NCBI GenBank assembly: GCA_023974075.1
Contig: CM043789.1
Coordinates: 41,999,525 to 42,063,524, forward strand
DNA: 64,000 nucleotides
DNA from: Chaenocephalus aceratus
Lineage: Eukaryota; Chordata; Actinopteri; Perciformes; Channichthyidae
Direction: 5' to 3'
Below are positions 51,965 to 64,000 of this stretch, piece after piece. The notes below the pieces were generated by a model. That model ran no database searches. It was not told the origin of the DNA and saw only the letters and a list, made by a program, of their open reading frames with translations. A program made the position numbers and the translations under genes. Position 1 is the first letter of the stretch; every line of letters begins with the position of its first letter.

Positions 51965-52672
51965 GCGTCAGGGTGAGGGAATCAGGCAGGACCCACATGC
52001 AGGACAGATCGAGGGTCGAACCGAAGATACCTTTATTTAAAGTCTTTAACATACAGAGCAGAACTCACTCCCTAGTGAACACATTCAACTTCGACAAGGA
52101 TCTCCCAACAACTGAAACACTAACAGAATTTAAATACCAGCAAGAGTGATCACCAAGACAAGACCCAGGTGGGGAAGGAGGAGAAACACAGAAGCACCAG
52201 GTGAACACAATCAGGTCATCAGACAGGAGGAAAACACAGAGAGACACGGGGTGTTTCTCAATGTCGAGGACGCTTGCTAGGTAGCACATGTCTTCTGAGC
52301 GTCTTGCTTCAGAAGCGAGGCAAGAATACTTCCTGGCATTCGGAAAACGAAGAGTAGAACAGGCGAGCAAGTGTGCAGGTGTGCGTCATATGAGAGGCCC
52401 CGCCTTACATTTCCCGCCACAGATTTGGGGAAATTGGTCCGTGCGCAAAGCATTGTGGGGATTTTAAGATCGCGGAGTCTACACATGTGCAGCCTCGAAA
52501 TTTCTCCAAACGAAGTACGCCGGGCTCGGTAGAATTCCAAGTATGCTGGACATTGGAACAGTCCTTCGGCGGCACTCGATGACGTAGTCTGCTTGAAATA
52601 GTGGCTCTGGAGCATCCTTCCTCGACATTGAGAAACACCCGTGAAGGAAGAGCAGACACAAACAGGTCGTGA
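51965..52672 (-). mobile_element. solo LTR (reverse orientation) in Rex3, itself carrying a MITE
   Basis: On the minus strand the segment begins TGTCACGACCTG, has a TATA-like 'ggtatttaaattctg', a polyA signal AATAAA ('ctttaaataaagg'), and ends 'tcaccctgacg', close to the canonical TG...CA structure. Flanks ACCTG (51960-51964) and CCCTG (52674-52678) resemble a 5-bp target duplication. Without the MITE it is about 315 bp. No internal gag-pol exists on either side, so it is a solo LTR, probably Gypsy-like. Confidence 0.6.
52248..52640. mobile_element. MITE with GGGTGTTTCTCAATGTCGAGGA ends in the solo LTR
   Basis: The terminal 22 bp are perfect inverted repeats (left 52248-52269, right 52619-52640). 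It is 393 bp. The interior contains paired 'cgttttccgaatgcc'-type sequence and small frames on the minus strand without motifs. No target duplication identified. This is the innermost level of a three-deep nest. Confidence 0.85.
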
Positions 52673-52803
52673 CACCCTGGCCTTGGAGCACCTTTGAATC
52701 CCGAAGTCAGAGCTGGCCAGGAAAAGGGCCGTTTTGGGGGCCCTCTGCTGGAACTGTTTCCTCCGCGATCTGACTTCCGGTAAGCGGTAAGAGATGGAAG
52801 GAT

Positions 52804-53783
52804 ATCAGAGGTGCAATATAAGTGCTCAAGACAGAAAGGAAAGGTGCGTGGTGAAAGCTCAACAGCCGCTAGCAACTTGACTTTGGAGGCAGGAATGGAA
52901 TAAACAGTAGCTACGACGCCATTGACCGTTATTACACTCGCACAACATGCTAACTCCCAATAATTATGCATATGCATTTCGTCTGGAGCGCGACTTATGA
53001 TGAGTACCAAAGTCATCATAAAGGATCCAATGGCTGCAAATATAAAACCAAAGTGTCGTTATAAATGATGATATGGGTCATTACAAATACATATAGTTTA
53101 TAGGCCAACACTATTATTATGTAAATGTTAATTAAAAGCCGAAAGACTTCATGTTTGATGTAAAGTGGATTATTTTTGTCCATATACAATTGGTAATTTG
53201 TCATTGATGGATTGCTGGTGTATGGGCCTCTACACATTTTCGTCGTCTCGTCCCTCTGGCCTCACTTCTTCAGCCCGCTTGATAATTAATGGTTTCTGTA
53301 TTGCCCCCCCCCCCCCTTACACACTTACGCACGCAGTGATCAGACTGGCCATGATGTCAGCTGCGGTAAGTAATTAATGAAGTTTTGCAGTGAGTGAATA
53401 AAACATGCATCAATCCTTCTTCCCTCCTCCATTCTCTGCTCCGGTGGTCCTCCTCCCTCTCCCTCGAACTTTAATCTATTTGTATTATTCTCATCGTTCT
53501 TATTCATCACTCTTTTCTTATGTTGTTCTGATCTTTTCTCTTTTCATGCTTATCTGCTTCTGTTTACTTTCTTGTTCCAGCTATTCCGGTACCCGTATCT
53601 TTCTAAATTTATATTTCTTCTTCTTCTTTCTCCCCTCTCCTACTTCTCTCTCCTCCTCCTCCTCCTCCTCCCTTCCTCCTCCTCCTCCTTTCTCCGCTTC
53701 ATTTCCCAGAGGTGAACCAATGCAAAGCTGTTGCAGCAAGGGCAACGCTGGCGTGCACACACTTAGTCTAGCAGGATATACAG

Positions 53784-53784
<1 letters not shown>
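52804..53784. other. no recognised gene
   Basis: The left part is AT-rich. 53400-53700 is pyrimidine-rich with (CTC)n at 53650-53690. Frames here are composition artefacts. Confidence 0.45.
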
Positions 53785-53834
<50 letters not shown>

Positions 53835-53897
53835 TGTGTGTTTGTGTGTGTGGTGTGTGGTGTGTAGGTGTGTGTGTGTGTGTGTGTGTGTGGTGTG

Positions 53898-53940
<43 letters not shown>
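53785..53940. repeat. interrupted (GT)n microsatellite
   Basis: About 155 bp of GT with GGTGTGTAGG and similar interruptions repeated twice. Confidence 0.95.
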
Positions 53941-53941
<1 letters not shown>

Positions 53942-54141
53942 TAGCACTAGACACTGCAGGTGCTGCATGAAGATAAATGAGCTGTCATTAGCCAATCAGG
54001 TCAGCCGGTGGGAGGCGAAGGAATACGCAGGAGCGAGTTCAGCGAGTGGAGGTCAAGCCTCTGACAGGGGAGATGTGTGTATTCATGTGTGTGTGTCTTT
54101 GCACGGGGATATTGAGAAGGTTCCCTGGTTAGATGTGAGCT

Positions 54142-54148
54142 CTTAATA

Positions 54149-54185
<37 letters not shown>

Positions 54186-54230
54186 CGTACATTTATATAG
54201 CGCCTTTCAGGGGACCCAAAATAAACAAAC
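54142..54230 (-). mobile_element. reverse LINE tail with (taa)n
   Basis: A degenerate (TAA/TGA)n at 54142-54186 followed by 'acatttatatagcgcctttcaggggacccaaa' is, on the minus strand, the common L2 ending 'tgaaaggcgctatataaatgt' with its trinucleotide tail. Confidence 0.6.
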
Positions 54231-54293
54231 AAAAACAGTCAGACAAGACTCTTGCAAAGTTGTCTTCTTCTCCTCATCATTGGAGCAAAATCT

Positions 54294-54429
54294 TCCTTTC
54301 CTTCCTTCCTCCCTTCCTTCCTTCCTTCCTTCCTTCCTTCCTTACCTTCCTTCCTTCCTTCCTTCCTTCCTTCCTTCCATTCCTTCCTTCCTCCCTCCCT
54401 CCCTCCCTCCCTTCCTTCCTTCCTTCCAT
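54294..54429. repeat. (CCTT)n tetranucleotide repeat
   Basis: 136 bp of CTTC/CCTT with a (CTCC)n island at 54388-54410. Confidence 0.95.
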
Positions 54430-55603
54430 TGCTGTTTCTTCTTCTCCCCCCACCGGTGCTCCTCTGGGAAGCGGAGGATTATTGTGCAGCCGTATGAAAG
54501 ACTAATTGGTATCTCCGGCACGTTGTTTATCTCCTCATCGACGACTCGTCTGAGAGGAAGAGACAGGAGAAGGAATTAAAAAACATTCCAGAAGTCTAGT
54601 TCTACCTCGGAGATTCTGCAGAAGGAAGATGTCATATAGTGTTTTTTAAACTTCCCCCAAAAACGCTTCTCCGTGGGAAAGGCTATAAAACCAATTTGAA
54701 AGTTAGACATGGCATAATATTCTCATTACAGCGCTTGTACTAAATCAATGGCTGTGCGAGTGGTTGCCCTCTTAACATTTTACACTACGGCTAATGCAAT
54801 GGATTTATGCATAAAGTGCTGGTTCTCACAGCCAAGGTGCTGCTGGGAAGGAGGAAGGTAAATGATTAACCCCATGGAAAGAAACTCTATCTCCACCCTC
54901 TCTCTCTCTATGAATGTGTTTGTGTGTGTCGGGGCTTTCAGGATGGCCGGTGCTGTCTTTGATCCACTAATCCTTTCTCTGGCTTGACTTTCTGTCCCTC
55001 GTTCTTTTTTTCCTCTGCCCATCTCTCAGCTCCTCTCTCATCTCCTCTCTCTCGCACGGCCAGTTGCCATGTTTGCATTTTGAGCAGCTTACAGGCGACT
55101 ATCTAGGGCAGGGTGCCCCCCTCTTCTTCTTCTCTTTCTCCCTCCCTATTTCTGACTCTACGGTACTCCCTCTGTGCTGCGAAAATAGGCTTGGATTAAA
55201 CTATTTTAATATAATACTCGTGCAACTTTTTGTCACTTTTGTTGTAATTCTTCCCTTCTTCCGTACTGCAGTGAAGCACGTTCTTTACTGCTCGCCTTCG
55301 CTGCCAATATGTATCACTAAGTGCAAAGTGTAATTAATATTTGCTTGTGTTGTTGTATACAAAATCCACGGGAAAAGAGAGTGGGCGAAAATAGACTTAA
55401 ACCCAGATTCTGGGTTAGGAAAACTGCAAAACATAGTTTCAAATGCTGTTAACTTGAGCAACAATGAAAACAAACTCTGCAGACGATACTTTATACAAAT
55501 ACAGGAGGAAACAAAACTAGTAAGTAAATACTCGAGGACCATATTACAAAAGACAACGTTGTGGTGAAGTCCTGGCTGTCACAAACACAACACACCGTCG
55601 ACA
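54430..55603. other. no recognised gene
   Basis: About 1.2 kb of unannotated sequence. Frames up to 89 codons have no recognisable motif. Confidence 0.45.
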
Positions 55604-56332
55604 CGTAGCTAAAGCTAACATCTGTAGATAAAGCTAACATTTGTAGATAAAGCTAACATCTGTAGATAAAGCTAACATCTGTAGATACACTTAACATCTG
55701 TAGATAAAGCTAATATCTGTAGATAAAGCTAACATCTGTAGATACACTTAACATCTGTAGATAAAGCTAATATCTGTAGATAAAGCTAACATCTGTAGAT
55801 AAAGCTAACATCTGTAGATAAACTTAACATCTGTAGCTAAAGCTAATATCTGTAGATAAAGCTAACATCTGTAGATAAACTAACATCTGTAGATAAAGCT
55901 AATATCTGTAGATAAAGCTAACATCTGTAGATGAAGCTAACATCTGTAGATAAACTAAACATCTGTAGCTAAAGCTAACATCTGTAGATATACTTAACAT
56001 ATGTAGATAAACTCAACATCTGTAGCTAAAGCTAACATCTGTAGATAAAGCTAACATCTGTAGATAAACTTAACATCTGTAGCTAAAGCTAATATCTGTA
56101 GATAAACTTAACATCTGTAGATAAACGTAACATCTGTAGCTAAAGCTAACAGCTGTAGCTAAAGCTAACATCTGTAGATAAAGCTAACAGCTGTAGATAA
56201 ACTTAACATCTGTAGCTAAAGCTAACATCTGTAGCTAAAGCTAACATCTGTAGCTAAAGCTAACATCTGTAGATAAAGCTAACATCTGTAGATAAACTTA
56301 ACATCTGTAGCTAAAGCTAACATCTGTAGCTT
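55604..56332. repeat. 19-bp minisatellite, ~38 copies
   Basis: The unit is gctaacatctgtagataaa, with two main variants (gataaa or gctaaa after 'gta') and c/t changes (acttaac, gctaatatc). Nineteen is not a multiple of three and the unit contains taa and tag in several frames, so there is no long frame. Variant order suggests repeated local duplications, for example 'gatacacttaac' at 55683 and 55740. Confidence 0.95.
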
Positions 56333-56719
56333 ACTGTCGATACAATCGGACAAAACAAGCTATTTGAAGACTGTTGACTCGTAAATTTTGTGCGCACCTT
56401 GCTAGATAGTTGCTAGCTACACCTGTCAGCTACTGGATTTTTTTTGGGCTGAATTAACTGGAGCTGCAAACAACAACCCAAACATGAACTTAAGGAAAAA
56501 GACTTCACGTTCAGTCTGATTTAGGCCTGGGCGATATGGCATAAAAAATTGTCAACTGGCCAACATGAGGCAACTCAAACACAACCCACCTCCACTTCCC
56601 CTTATGAGCTTTAGCTTAATATTGCATTTTTTAAACAAAGGAAAGAAACCGTCCTCAATATGTTACAACGAGCTAAGAAGAGACATCTTTAGGTCTGATT
56701 ACAGTAAGACGAACCAACC
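56333..56719. other. no gene; short hAT-like tip
   Basis: 'taggcctgggcgatatggcataaaaaa' at 56522-56548 resembles the end of a fish hAT-like MITE (tagggctgggcgatatgg), but no opposite end is visible. Confidence 0.4.
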
Positions 56720-57308
56720 CAGTCTCACGGCATTTTGTTTTATAGTCACAACATTAATTTAATCTATTGATTCGTGTTCACCAATACGATTTTTGCATTT
56801 CTTTCGGGTCACACAGAACAATTTTAAAAGCAATGTATTTCTATTGGTTGTATGTTTCGTGCCTGCACCACGTATTTTTGTCCGGTCGGGTCTTGGGAGA
56901 CCGGGAGCTGTGTGGTTCATAAAAAACATTGTCTTACTCAATATCTAACCCTAACCCTTTTATTTGAAAGTGTATCATGTTTTTTTTGCTGTCCGCGAGG
57001 AAAAGAAATGTGGCTCAGAGCCTCAGAATACTGAAATCTGTAATTGTTGTCATTCTTTGTTATTCTTCTAATTTGTTATTATTTGGTGCAGGCACGAAAC
57101 ATACTACAAATATAAATACAATGCTTCTAAAATCGGTCTCTGTGTCAAGATACATGAAATATGTATCTTTTTTAATAATTAAAAAAAAAAAATTTACATT
57201 GCTTCTAAAATCGTTCTGTGTGACACGAAAAAAATGGCGAAATCGTGTTGGTGAACACGAATCAATAGATTGATTTCGTGACTATAACACGAAATACCGT
57301 TGGGACTG
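56720..57308. mobile_element. MITE with ~115-bp inverted repeats (cagtct/cccacgg ends)
   Basis: The left arm begins cagtctcacggcattttgtt and continues 'tatagtcac', 'ctattgattcgtgttcacca', 'cgattttt', 'tcacacagaac', 'aagcaatgta'. The right arm, inverted, begins cagtcccaacggtatttcgt and carries the same blocks. The right arm also has a partial second copy of 'gcttctaaaatcg' (57123 and 57201), indicating internal duplication. It is 589 bp with no transposase. Confidence 0.8.
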
Positions 57309-58686
57309 TGTTGGACAAACACAAGTGTACAACCTGCCTAAGTAGCCTAGTACCAATAGTATAATAAGATAGACTTTACCACACTTCTGTTGGCTGAGAC
57401 ATTTCTAAACTTTCTCTCTTCCGATGCCCTTCCTTCCTTCGCCTATTTCCATCTGTCTTCCTCCCTCCCTCCGTATCACTGTGACCTTGATGTCCTCGTT
57501 TCTCTTACTCTCCCTCTCACTTGCTCTACTTCTTCACTCCTCTCAGTTTCAGGTTATATGTTCAATCGCATCGAGGCAAGACTCTTGACTGAAGCACCCT
57601 CACTCAAACAGTCCTTCTCTCTCGTCCGCCATTCTCTGGTGCAAATACCTCGCAGCATTATTATTCAGCCGGTTCATAACTTCACGGGAGCTCCATGGTT
57701 GGCGGTTGTAGTGTTCGTGAAACCTCATAATCCCCTGCTCTCAGACGGACCTTGTTAAGCCTAATTCCCCGTGGAACCTGGAGGTTGTAATTAATGTACC
57801 TCCAGCAGTCCTCTCTGTTGCCCCGGTGTTGCTCCACAAGGAGGCAAGAGAGATAATAATAGACACCAACAGACAACACAAAGTTCATAAGTTCGCATTC
57901 TCGACAAAGTTGTTTTCTGTCTGCAGCCTCAGGGACGTCGTTAGGCAAAGTAATGTCTAACCAAGAAGCTGAAGTGGCAAATCTACATGTCTAGACTATT
58001 GTTGTACAAATGGCGGTTGAGTTGCCTCTCTTTGTTAAATAGATAGAGAGAGATTATGAGAGTTACATCCACACAACAAAGACATTTTACCAAGTATATG
58101 AGCACCTGAAGGCGGAGATTACAATGGCTGTCACATCAGAAAGGTGAGAAGCAATGCATCGTAGAGACGGATACATATGCACACTTCTGTGCTCTCGTAG
58201 GGTTGTTGCATTCGATAGTCCAAATGATAAGTGTCTAAAGGATTTTTCACTCAGAAAGAGGCCTTTTCCCCGAGCGATTCGGATCCAAAATACTTGGTCC
58301 AGCCCAACAACTGGTCTTTTTTCTATTTTGAATAATATTTAAATGAATCTTTTTTGGTTTGTCAGACCCAGCCATTGGGTGGAATCTGGCAACCTTGCAT
58401 TGACATTTGTCATGACTTTTTGATAGTTGAACTATTAATCACATGTTTTTAATATTCAGTTCTTAGATCCCAATGATATTTCAGTCTAAAACTTGGTCTT
58501 AGAGTACTGCTTTAAATAAGCAAACGACTTGTACTCTGATATTATCAAATGTATAACATTAACTCAAGGCGAGGCGAGTGACAGAGTGAAGGGAATGCCA
58601 ATAGATTCATCGAAATAGAAAAATCTGCCTTTTGAATATCGAGCAGTCCTGCAAAGAGGGCAGCCACACGAGGCACAGGTGGATTG
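57309..58686. other. no recognised gene
   Basis: About 1.4 kb. The 122-codon frame at 57390-57758 is Ser/Leu/Pro-rich by composition (pyrimidine-rich DNA) and shows no domain I recognise. Confidence 0.45.
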
Positions 58687-58687
58687 G

Positions 58688-58727
<40 letters not shown>
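58687..58727. repeat. (GT)n microsatellite
   Basis: GT tract with one GC step. Confidence 0.93.
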
Positions 58728-58728
<1 letters not shown>

Positions 58729-58893
58729 GGGGAATTTGGAAATGTGTGTGTTGAGAGGGTGAAGCACAAAGCACTGGCCTGTGGAGGAGATAGAAAGCTC
58801 CTGTGTGTTACTGAGTCAATAGGCTCTTTGTTCACTGGGACTGGGAGACAGTTAGCCATGAGACTGCTACGCACCATCGTGTACCTGAACCTG

Positions 58894-58895
<2 letters not shown>

Positions 58896-58937
<42 letters not shown>

Positions 58938-58963
58938 ACACACACACACCACGCGCACACACA

Positions 58964-59017
<54 letters not shown>
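58896..59017. repeat. interrupted (AC)n microsatellite
   Basis: 122 bp of AC with CC and CGCG islands in the middle. Confidence 0.95.
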
Positions 59018-59019
<2 letters not shown>

Positions 59020-62000
59020 TACCTCAGCCTGACAGGACGTCGTGTAATCTCTGTCCACTGTTCCTGCTTTACCTTCTGAATCACCTTATCAGACTTTCTC
59101 CTTTCCATATATCATCCATCTTTCCCGACCTCTTCATCCCACCCACCGTTGGCGTCTTTGTGTTCGGACAACAGAAACTGTTTCAGCCCCTCTCGGTTAT
59201 CGAGATCGGGGGGTCGGCGGGTGGGAGTTTTTACCTGAGAGCAGGACAGAGGGCATTTTGTGTCGGACAAGGGGGAAAGAGAAGGAGATTTGGGAGGGCG
59301 GGTCGAACAGGGGGGAGACAAGAATGCCACAGATACAGGTAAAGGCTTTGTGTGAGTACCAGCAACGACGAGTGCAGGGATCCAGGACACACACCGCTTG
59401 TAAGGTATATGTGACGGTAAAGAAAGAGTGGCTTCGAGAACGACAGGAAAAAATAAGACACTCTCGTTGTGTTCGATTTGATAAGTTAGTGAAATGGTTC
59501 ATACGAGGCCACACAAAGACAGAGTGAACGGATCTACGGAAACCAGATGTAAGTAAAACCAAATCTTTAGGCATTTCTTACATTTTTCTGAGGTTTAAAA
59601 GTGAATTCTGTGAGCAGTTATGTGTCTTTTAAGTGTACTAAAAAAAGCTCTACATGAAAGCCAGTTTCTCGGGACTATCGGAATATTTGAGGCACTCGCA
59701 GAGTCTCTCTTTTATTCTGTTAGGGCGTCTCGTTGTCTGCTAGATGAAGGTTTCTCATCGGCTGCTTATATTCCATGAGTAGATGTCAGGCACACGTCAG
59801 CACCAATCACTCTCACACACGGGCGTTCTGCTTTGTATGTGTGCGAGTGTCCGAAGGCAGGCACGGTATAAATAATGGATAAAGTTCAATAGGCTTTCTG
59901 TGGAACGTGTATGGGCTGTTGACCATTGGGATCAGCATTAGGGTTCTGTTGCTCGAACTCAGGCACGACACTGAGCTTATCTTTTTCTCTACGCACACAC
60001 ACACACAGACACACATGAACAGACATAAGTCAAACGACACACACAACACAAACACACACATTAAGGCTCACAGCGGGCGGAACTTGTCATAAAATAAAGC
60101 CCACCCATTTAGAGGGAAGATATGATTGGTCAATTGTACATTTGACATTACTCTCTCGTTGAGTTACTAGCTGGCCCTCTGTGAATGTAGAGAGGGACCA
60201 ACAAGCCCTCCCGTCTTCACAGAACTCGCAGGGACGGCATTTAACCCTTCACATTCCAGCAGAAACTGAACAGGCAGATTCGAAGGATTTATTTCTTTGG
60301 AAATGTTATTTTAAATACAATTAAATCAAGTTATTTTGGTAAAACTAATGAAAAATGTAACAACAAAAAAATATGTTTTTTTTTTTAATGTTTTCAAATA
60401 TTATTTTCAGAATATCTTAGCCCTCACAGAGGGCCTAGAGGGCCCTGACGGCTCGCCACTGCTCATACATATTTACAGATTCAGCCAGCGGGCAGTTAGC
60501 TTAGCTTTGCACAGAGAGTAACTCCAGGGGAAAACTAGAAGTAAAACATCCACTTACCTGCACCTCTCCTCAGTCAGTAAGTGCACTTCCCAAACTGTCG
60601 AACTATTCCTGTAAGTGAAATGCCTTTTTAGAGGCCATTTCCCAATACCAAGAGACCAGTTTTCTCACGGCTGTCATGGATATGTACATGCATGTGACAA
60701 TTTACCTGTGGGAGCATATTAATCCACAGATCAACAAAAGACAAATCTAAAACTTGTCCAAAAAAAAATATGAAAGCAAAATGAACGGAGTGAATTCTTA
60801 GAGTGGAGAATATTTATAAATATCAAAATCATCCAGTCAGACAAGTATACTGGATGATTACCACAACTGTGAGATGTTGAGAGGTTATTATCCATCATGT
60901 TTCACATATCAATCAAGTCTTTTCTCATAAAAGCAGCTTTCACTACCGACTCTGGGAAGGACGTTTTTTATCACGTAACCTCCACAAGTTAACGGTCAGT
61001 GGTTACTTCACCCCAGAGAGGCTCTATTTTGTATAAACTCAGCACAAGCTGGACACAGAAAAGTGGAGCTATGTGCAGAGTTCAACATTTGTGTGGAAAT
61101 GCTTTCGATGTGCAGAGGGAGAACAATGATTCAGAATGACAGGTTTGATGTGCTCCAAGTAACGAGGGGTTTTGTTGCGCAACGGTTTAATGATGGTTGG
61201 AAATAAACCAGCCGATCTTGCAAATAAGGGCAGTTACGGACAACAGGCTGTAAACTGCCTTTAGCATCGGGACAGAACCGCACGCTGAAATGAACCTTAA
61301 AACCATGCTGTAAAATAAAGTTCTGCTGTAACAACATTGGACTAAATTACACATATCACCAAACTAATTAAGGGTTGCTAATTCATGTTGCGGTTCGTAG
61401 AGCTATAACATTGGGATGTTTCCACAGCTGGCGTGTCGGTACGTTTTAGGTTAACTCGGGGTATTCAGCATCATTCATGAAGGTGCTGAACATTAAACAA
61501 AGTCCTGAGGGTGAATACATACTCGATTTAAACCACATCAAAAGTCTGCAGGCCTGAAAGTGAAGTTACATTTTGCCCCGTGGCAAACTTGGTAGAGCAT
61601 TACAGTTTGAAACCCATATTACACTGGACAAACACTCTCCCAGAATGCAATAGGTTACATTAAAGACTTTTCTAATGTTACGAATTGTATTTATGAGATT
61701 ACTTGAAAGCAGTCGGGATGAAAAGGGAGTGTTCCCTCGTCCTGATGAATAGGTGTTCGCCTAAAAATCCAATACCAGTCATTTTAAATGCGTTGCGTTG
61801 CAGCTTGTTAGAGCAGCACCAAGTAATGGGGAACAACACTACCTTCAAGTTAATCTTTTATCAAAGTATGAAATCATTCAGATGTGTTGCCAGTTTCCTA
61901 AATCACTAACCATCCTCCACGCTTCACTCGGACCTAGTGCTGCTCATGTATCTGTGTATCTGTGGAAGCACGTGGGCCGCTTCGCCTCCCTCTCCTTCTC

Positions 62001-62591
62001 CTGTTATCGTTGACTCATCCATTTTCAGACAGTTAATAATTCAGAGGGTCTGCGGGCTGTGTTTTCATCCGTCTCTTCTCTGTGAAAGAAACCCCTCGTA
62101 ATTACACACCAACCAAACAAGACACTGACTCCGATGGCTGGCAGCGTGGTCGGGACGGAGAGTTACAAAGTGGGGACAGAGAAGAAGAAGAAGAAGACGA
62201 AGAGAAGAAGGAGGGTGAGGAGGAAGGAGGGATGGGAGTATACACACTGGAGACAAGAAGGATACACAGTGGAGCGAGGTGTCTCCGCACGGTTGTAAAT
62301 CCTCTGCAGGGCCTTGTAAGCTGTCAGACAGGCTGAGGGTGTTAGAGGCAGCGAGAGCTTCACATTCTCCTGGACACCAATCGTGCGCAGAGGGAAAGCG
62401 TTCCTCCCGTGACTGGCTCGCTGCTGTGTTTTTATGGCTTTCTATTCCTATGTGATTTTTCTCTGGCATGTCACATAGGGTCTTAAGCCATTGGGTACAG
62501 AGCGGGAGATCTGCAGACGGGGATTAGATGGATACACGAAAAGACAGGAGGGATAGCACAAGTGCACATGGAGAGGTTTTATGGCATACGT

Positions 62592-62593
<2 letters not shown>
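59018..62593. other. no recognised gene; one small fish-repeat relic
   Basis: A 3.6-kb stretch without TE ends I can name. At about 60475-60540 'agccagcgggcagttagcttagctttgcaca' is a phrase common in fish repeats. (GAAGAA)n at 62180-62215 gives Glu-rich or Ser/Phe-rich frames that I do not treat as genes. Confidence 0.45.
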
Positions 62594-62634
<41 letters not shown>

Positions 62635-62651
62635 ACACACACACACACACC
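62594..62651. repeat. (AC)n microsatellite
   Basis: 58 bp with one CC interruption. Confidence 0.94.
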
Positions 62652-62752
62652 CGTACACTCTGCATGGCTCGAGGCGTTTTGTCTCAGCCTGCAGTCTGGC
62701 TCGGCTAATTGCCCCCACAAGACACAGGTTGAAGCGCACATCAATCTAAAGC

Positions 62753-62773
62753 CACACACACACGCATGCATAC

Positions 62774-62840
<67 letters not shown>

Positions 62841-62853
62841 TGCATACGGACAC
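62753..62853. repeat. (AC)n bordered by a duplicated 18-bp motif
   Basis: The AC tract is flanked on both sides by the same acgcatgcatacggacac (about 62761-62778 and 62836-62853), so the tract lies between direct repeats. Confidence 0.9.
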
Positions 62854-62907
62854 TTTCTGTTTGGTTTGGGTCTTTGTTATCGTCACCCACTCTCTCCCAC
62901 TTGCATT

Positions 62908-64000
<1,093 letters not shown>

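Larger units (their letters stand above)
50885..52803 (+). mobile_element. Rex3-type RTE LINE split by three insertions
   Basis: Five pieces read in order along the Rex3 3' coding sequence known from 28985-29752. They are about 50885-50993 ('cgaatacaagaagtcaaaatgggttttctccgg'), 51316-51410 ('ttagggataaggtgagaagttcag', 'ccagttgaggtggttcggg', 'aggatgccacctgg'), 51918-51964 ('cccagaaccaggtggagggattatatctcc') and 52673-52803 ('tggccttggagcacctttgaatccc', 'gccctctgctggaactg', then a decayed gatg tail). A fifth piece, at 51796-51910, is reverse-oriented Rex3 3' end ('ccttccatcttcaaccgcttcccagaagtcgggtcgcgg'). The frame is broken throughout, so this copy is old. Confidence 0.75.

Noticed and set aside
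52277..53019. 204-codon minus-strand frame
   Set aside because: It spans a MITE, part of a solo LTR and the Rex3 3' end, so it is a chance fusion of unrelated mobile sequences.
55604..56332. CRISPR-like short repeats
   Set aside because: 19-bp head-to-tail minisatellite without spacers.
62065..62469. 134-codon minus-strand frame with Ser/Leu/Pro-rich middle
   Set aside because: It crosses a (GAA)n-rich tract and shows strong composition bias; no motif, no splice context.

Overview
The window looks like nuclear DNA of a teleost fish, probably a percomorph. The reasons are Rex3-type RTE retrotransposons with GATG tails, L2-clade LINE tails ending in 'cgctttggataaaagcgtc', tRNA-derived SINEs, hAT copies starting CAGGGGTGTCAAACTCAA, many short TTAA-flanked MITEs, and very dense (CA/TG)n microsatellites. 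I found no convincing host protein-coding exon. Nearly every long open frame lies in a microsatellite, a minisatellite or a transposon. The best candidates for host exons are two untranslated-exon-like stretches (about 45480-45690 and 47000-47268), both weak. I read the window as intergenic or intronic sequence.

Layout. 1-13 kb is a stack of MITEs and LINE/SINE tails, including a THAP-domain transposon relic (5494-6573) and a BED-finger hAT relic nested in a TTAA element (11779-12918). 13.8-22.3 kb holds a retroviral-type tRNA-Pro primer-binding site, further copies of the main TTAA family, LINE-in-LINE and LINE-in-MITE nests, and two hAT copies with perfect 8-bp target duplications. 23.6-28.1 kb is microsatellite-rich, with a compound (AC)n(ACGC)n(AC)n tract. 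28.9-30.2 kb has the longest retrotransposon frame, a Rex3 reverse-transcriptase C-terminus. 32-38 kb has two inverted copies of a repeat flanked on both sides by (CA)n, another hAT, and an LTR-like block carrying a 689-bp MITE with perfect 57-bp terminal repeats. 38.1-41.3 kb contains a 2.1-kb minisatellite of 57-bp units that grew from the end of a TTAA MITE. 42-44 kb has a SINE and a large hAT. 45-50 kb is simple repeats, including a 715-bp (TCTG)n tract. 50.9-52.8 kb is one Rex3 locus broken by two MITEs and by a solo LTR that itself carries a MITE. 55.6-56.3 kb is a 19-bp minisatellite, 56.7-57.3 kb a long-inverted-repeat MITE, and the rest is mostly unannotatable sequence with (CA)n tracts.

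There is no operon or pathway logic here. The content is a record of serial transposon insertion. In several cases the window carries its own proof of mobility: target duplications, nested order, and one natural empty site (48663-48666) for the TTAA insertion at 11779-12918. All family names are from memory and pattern recognition, not from a database search.
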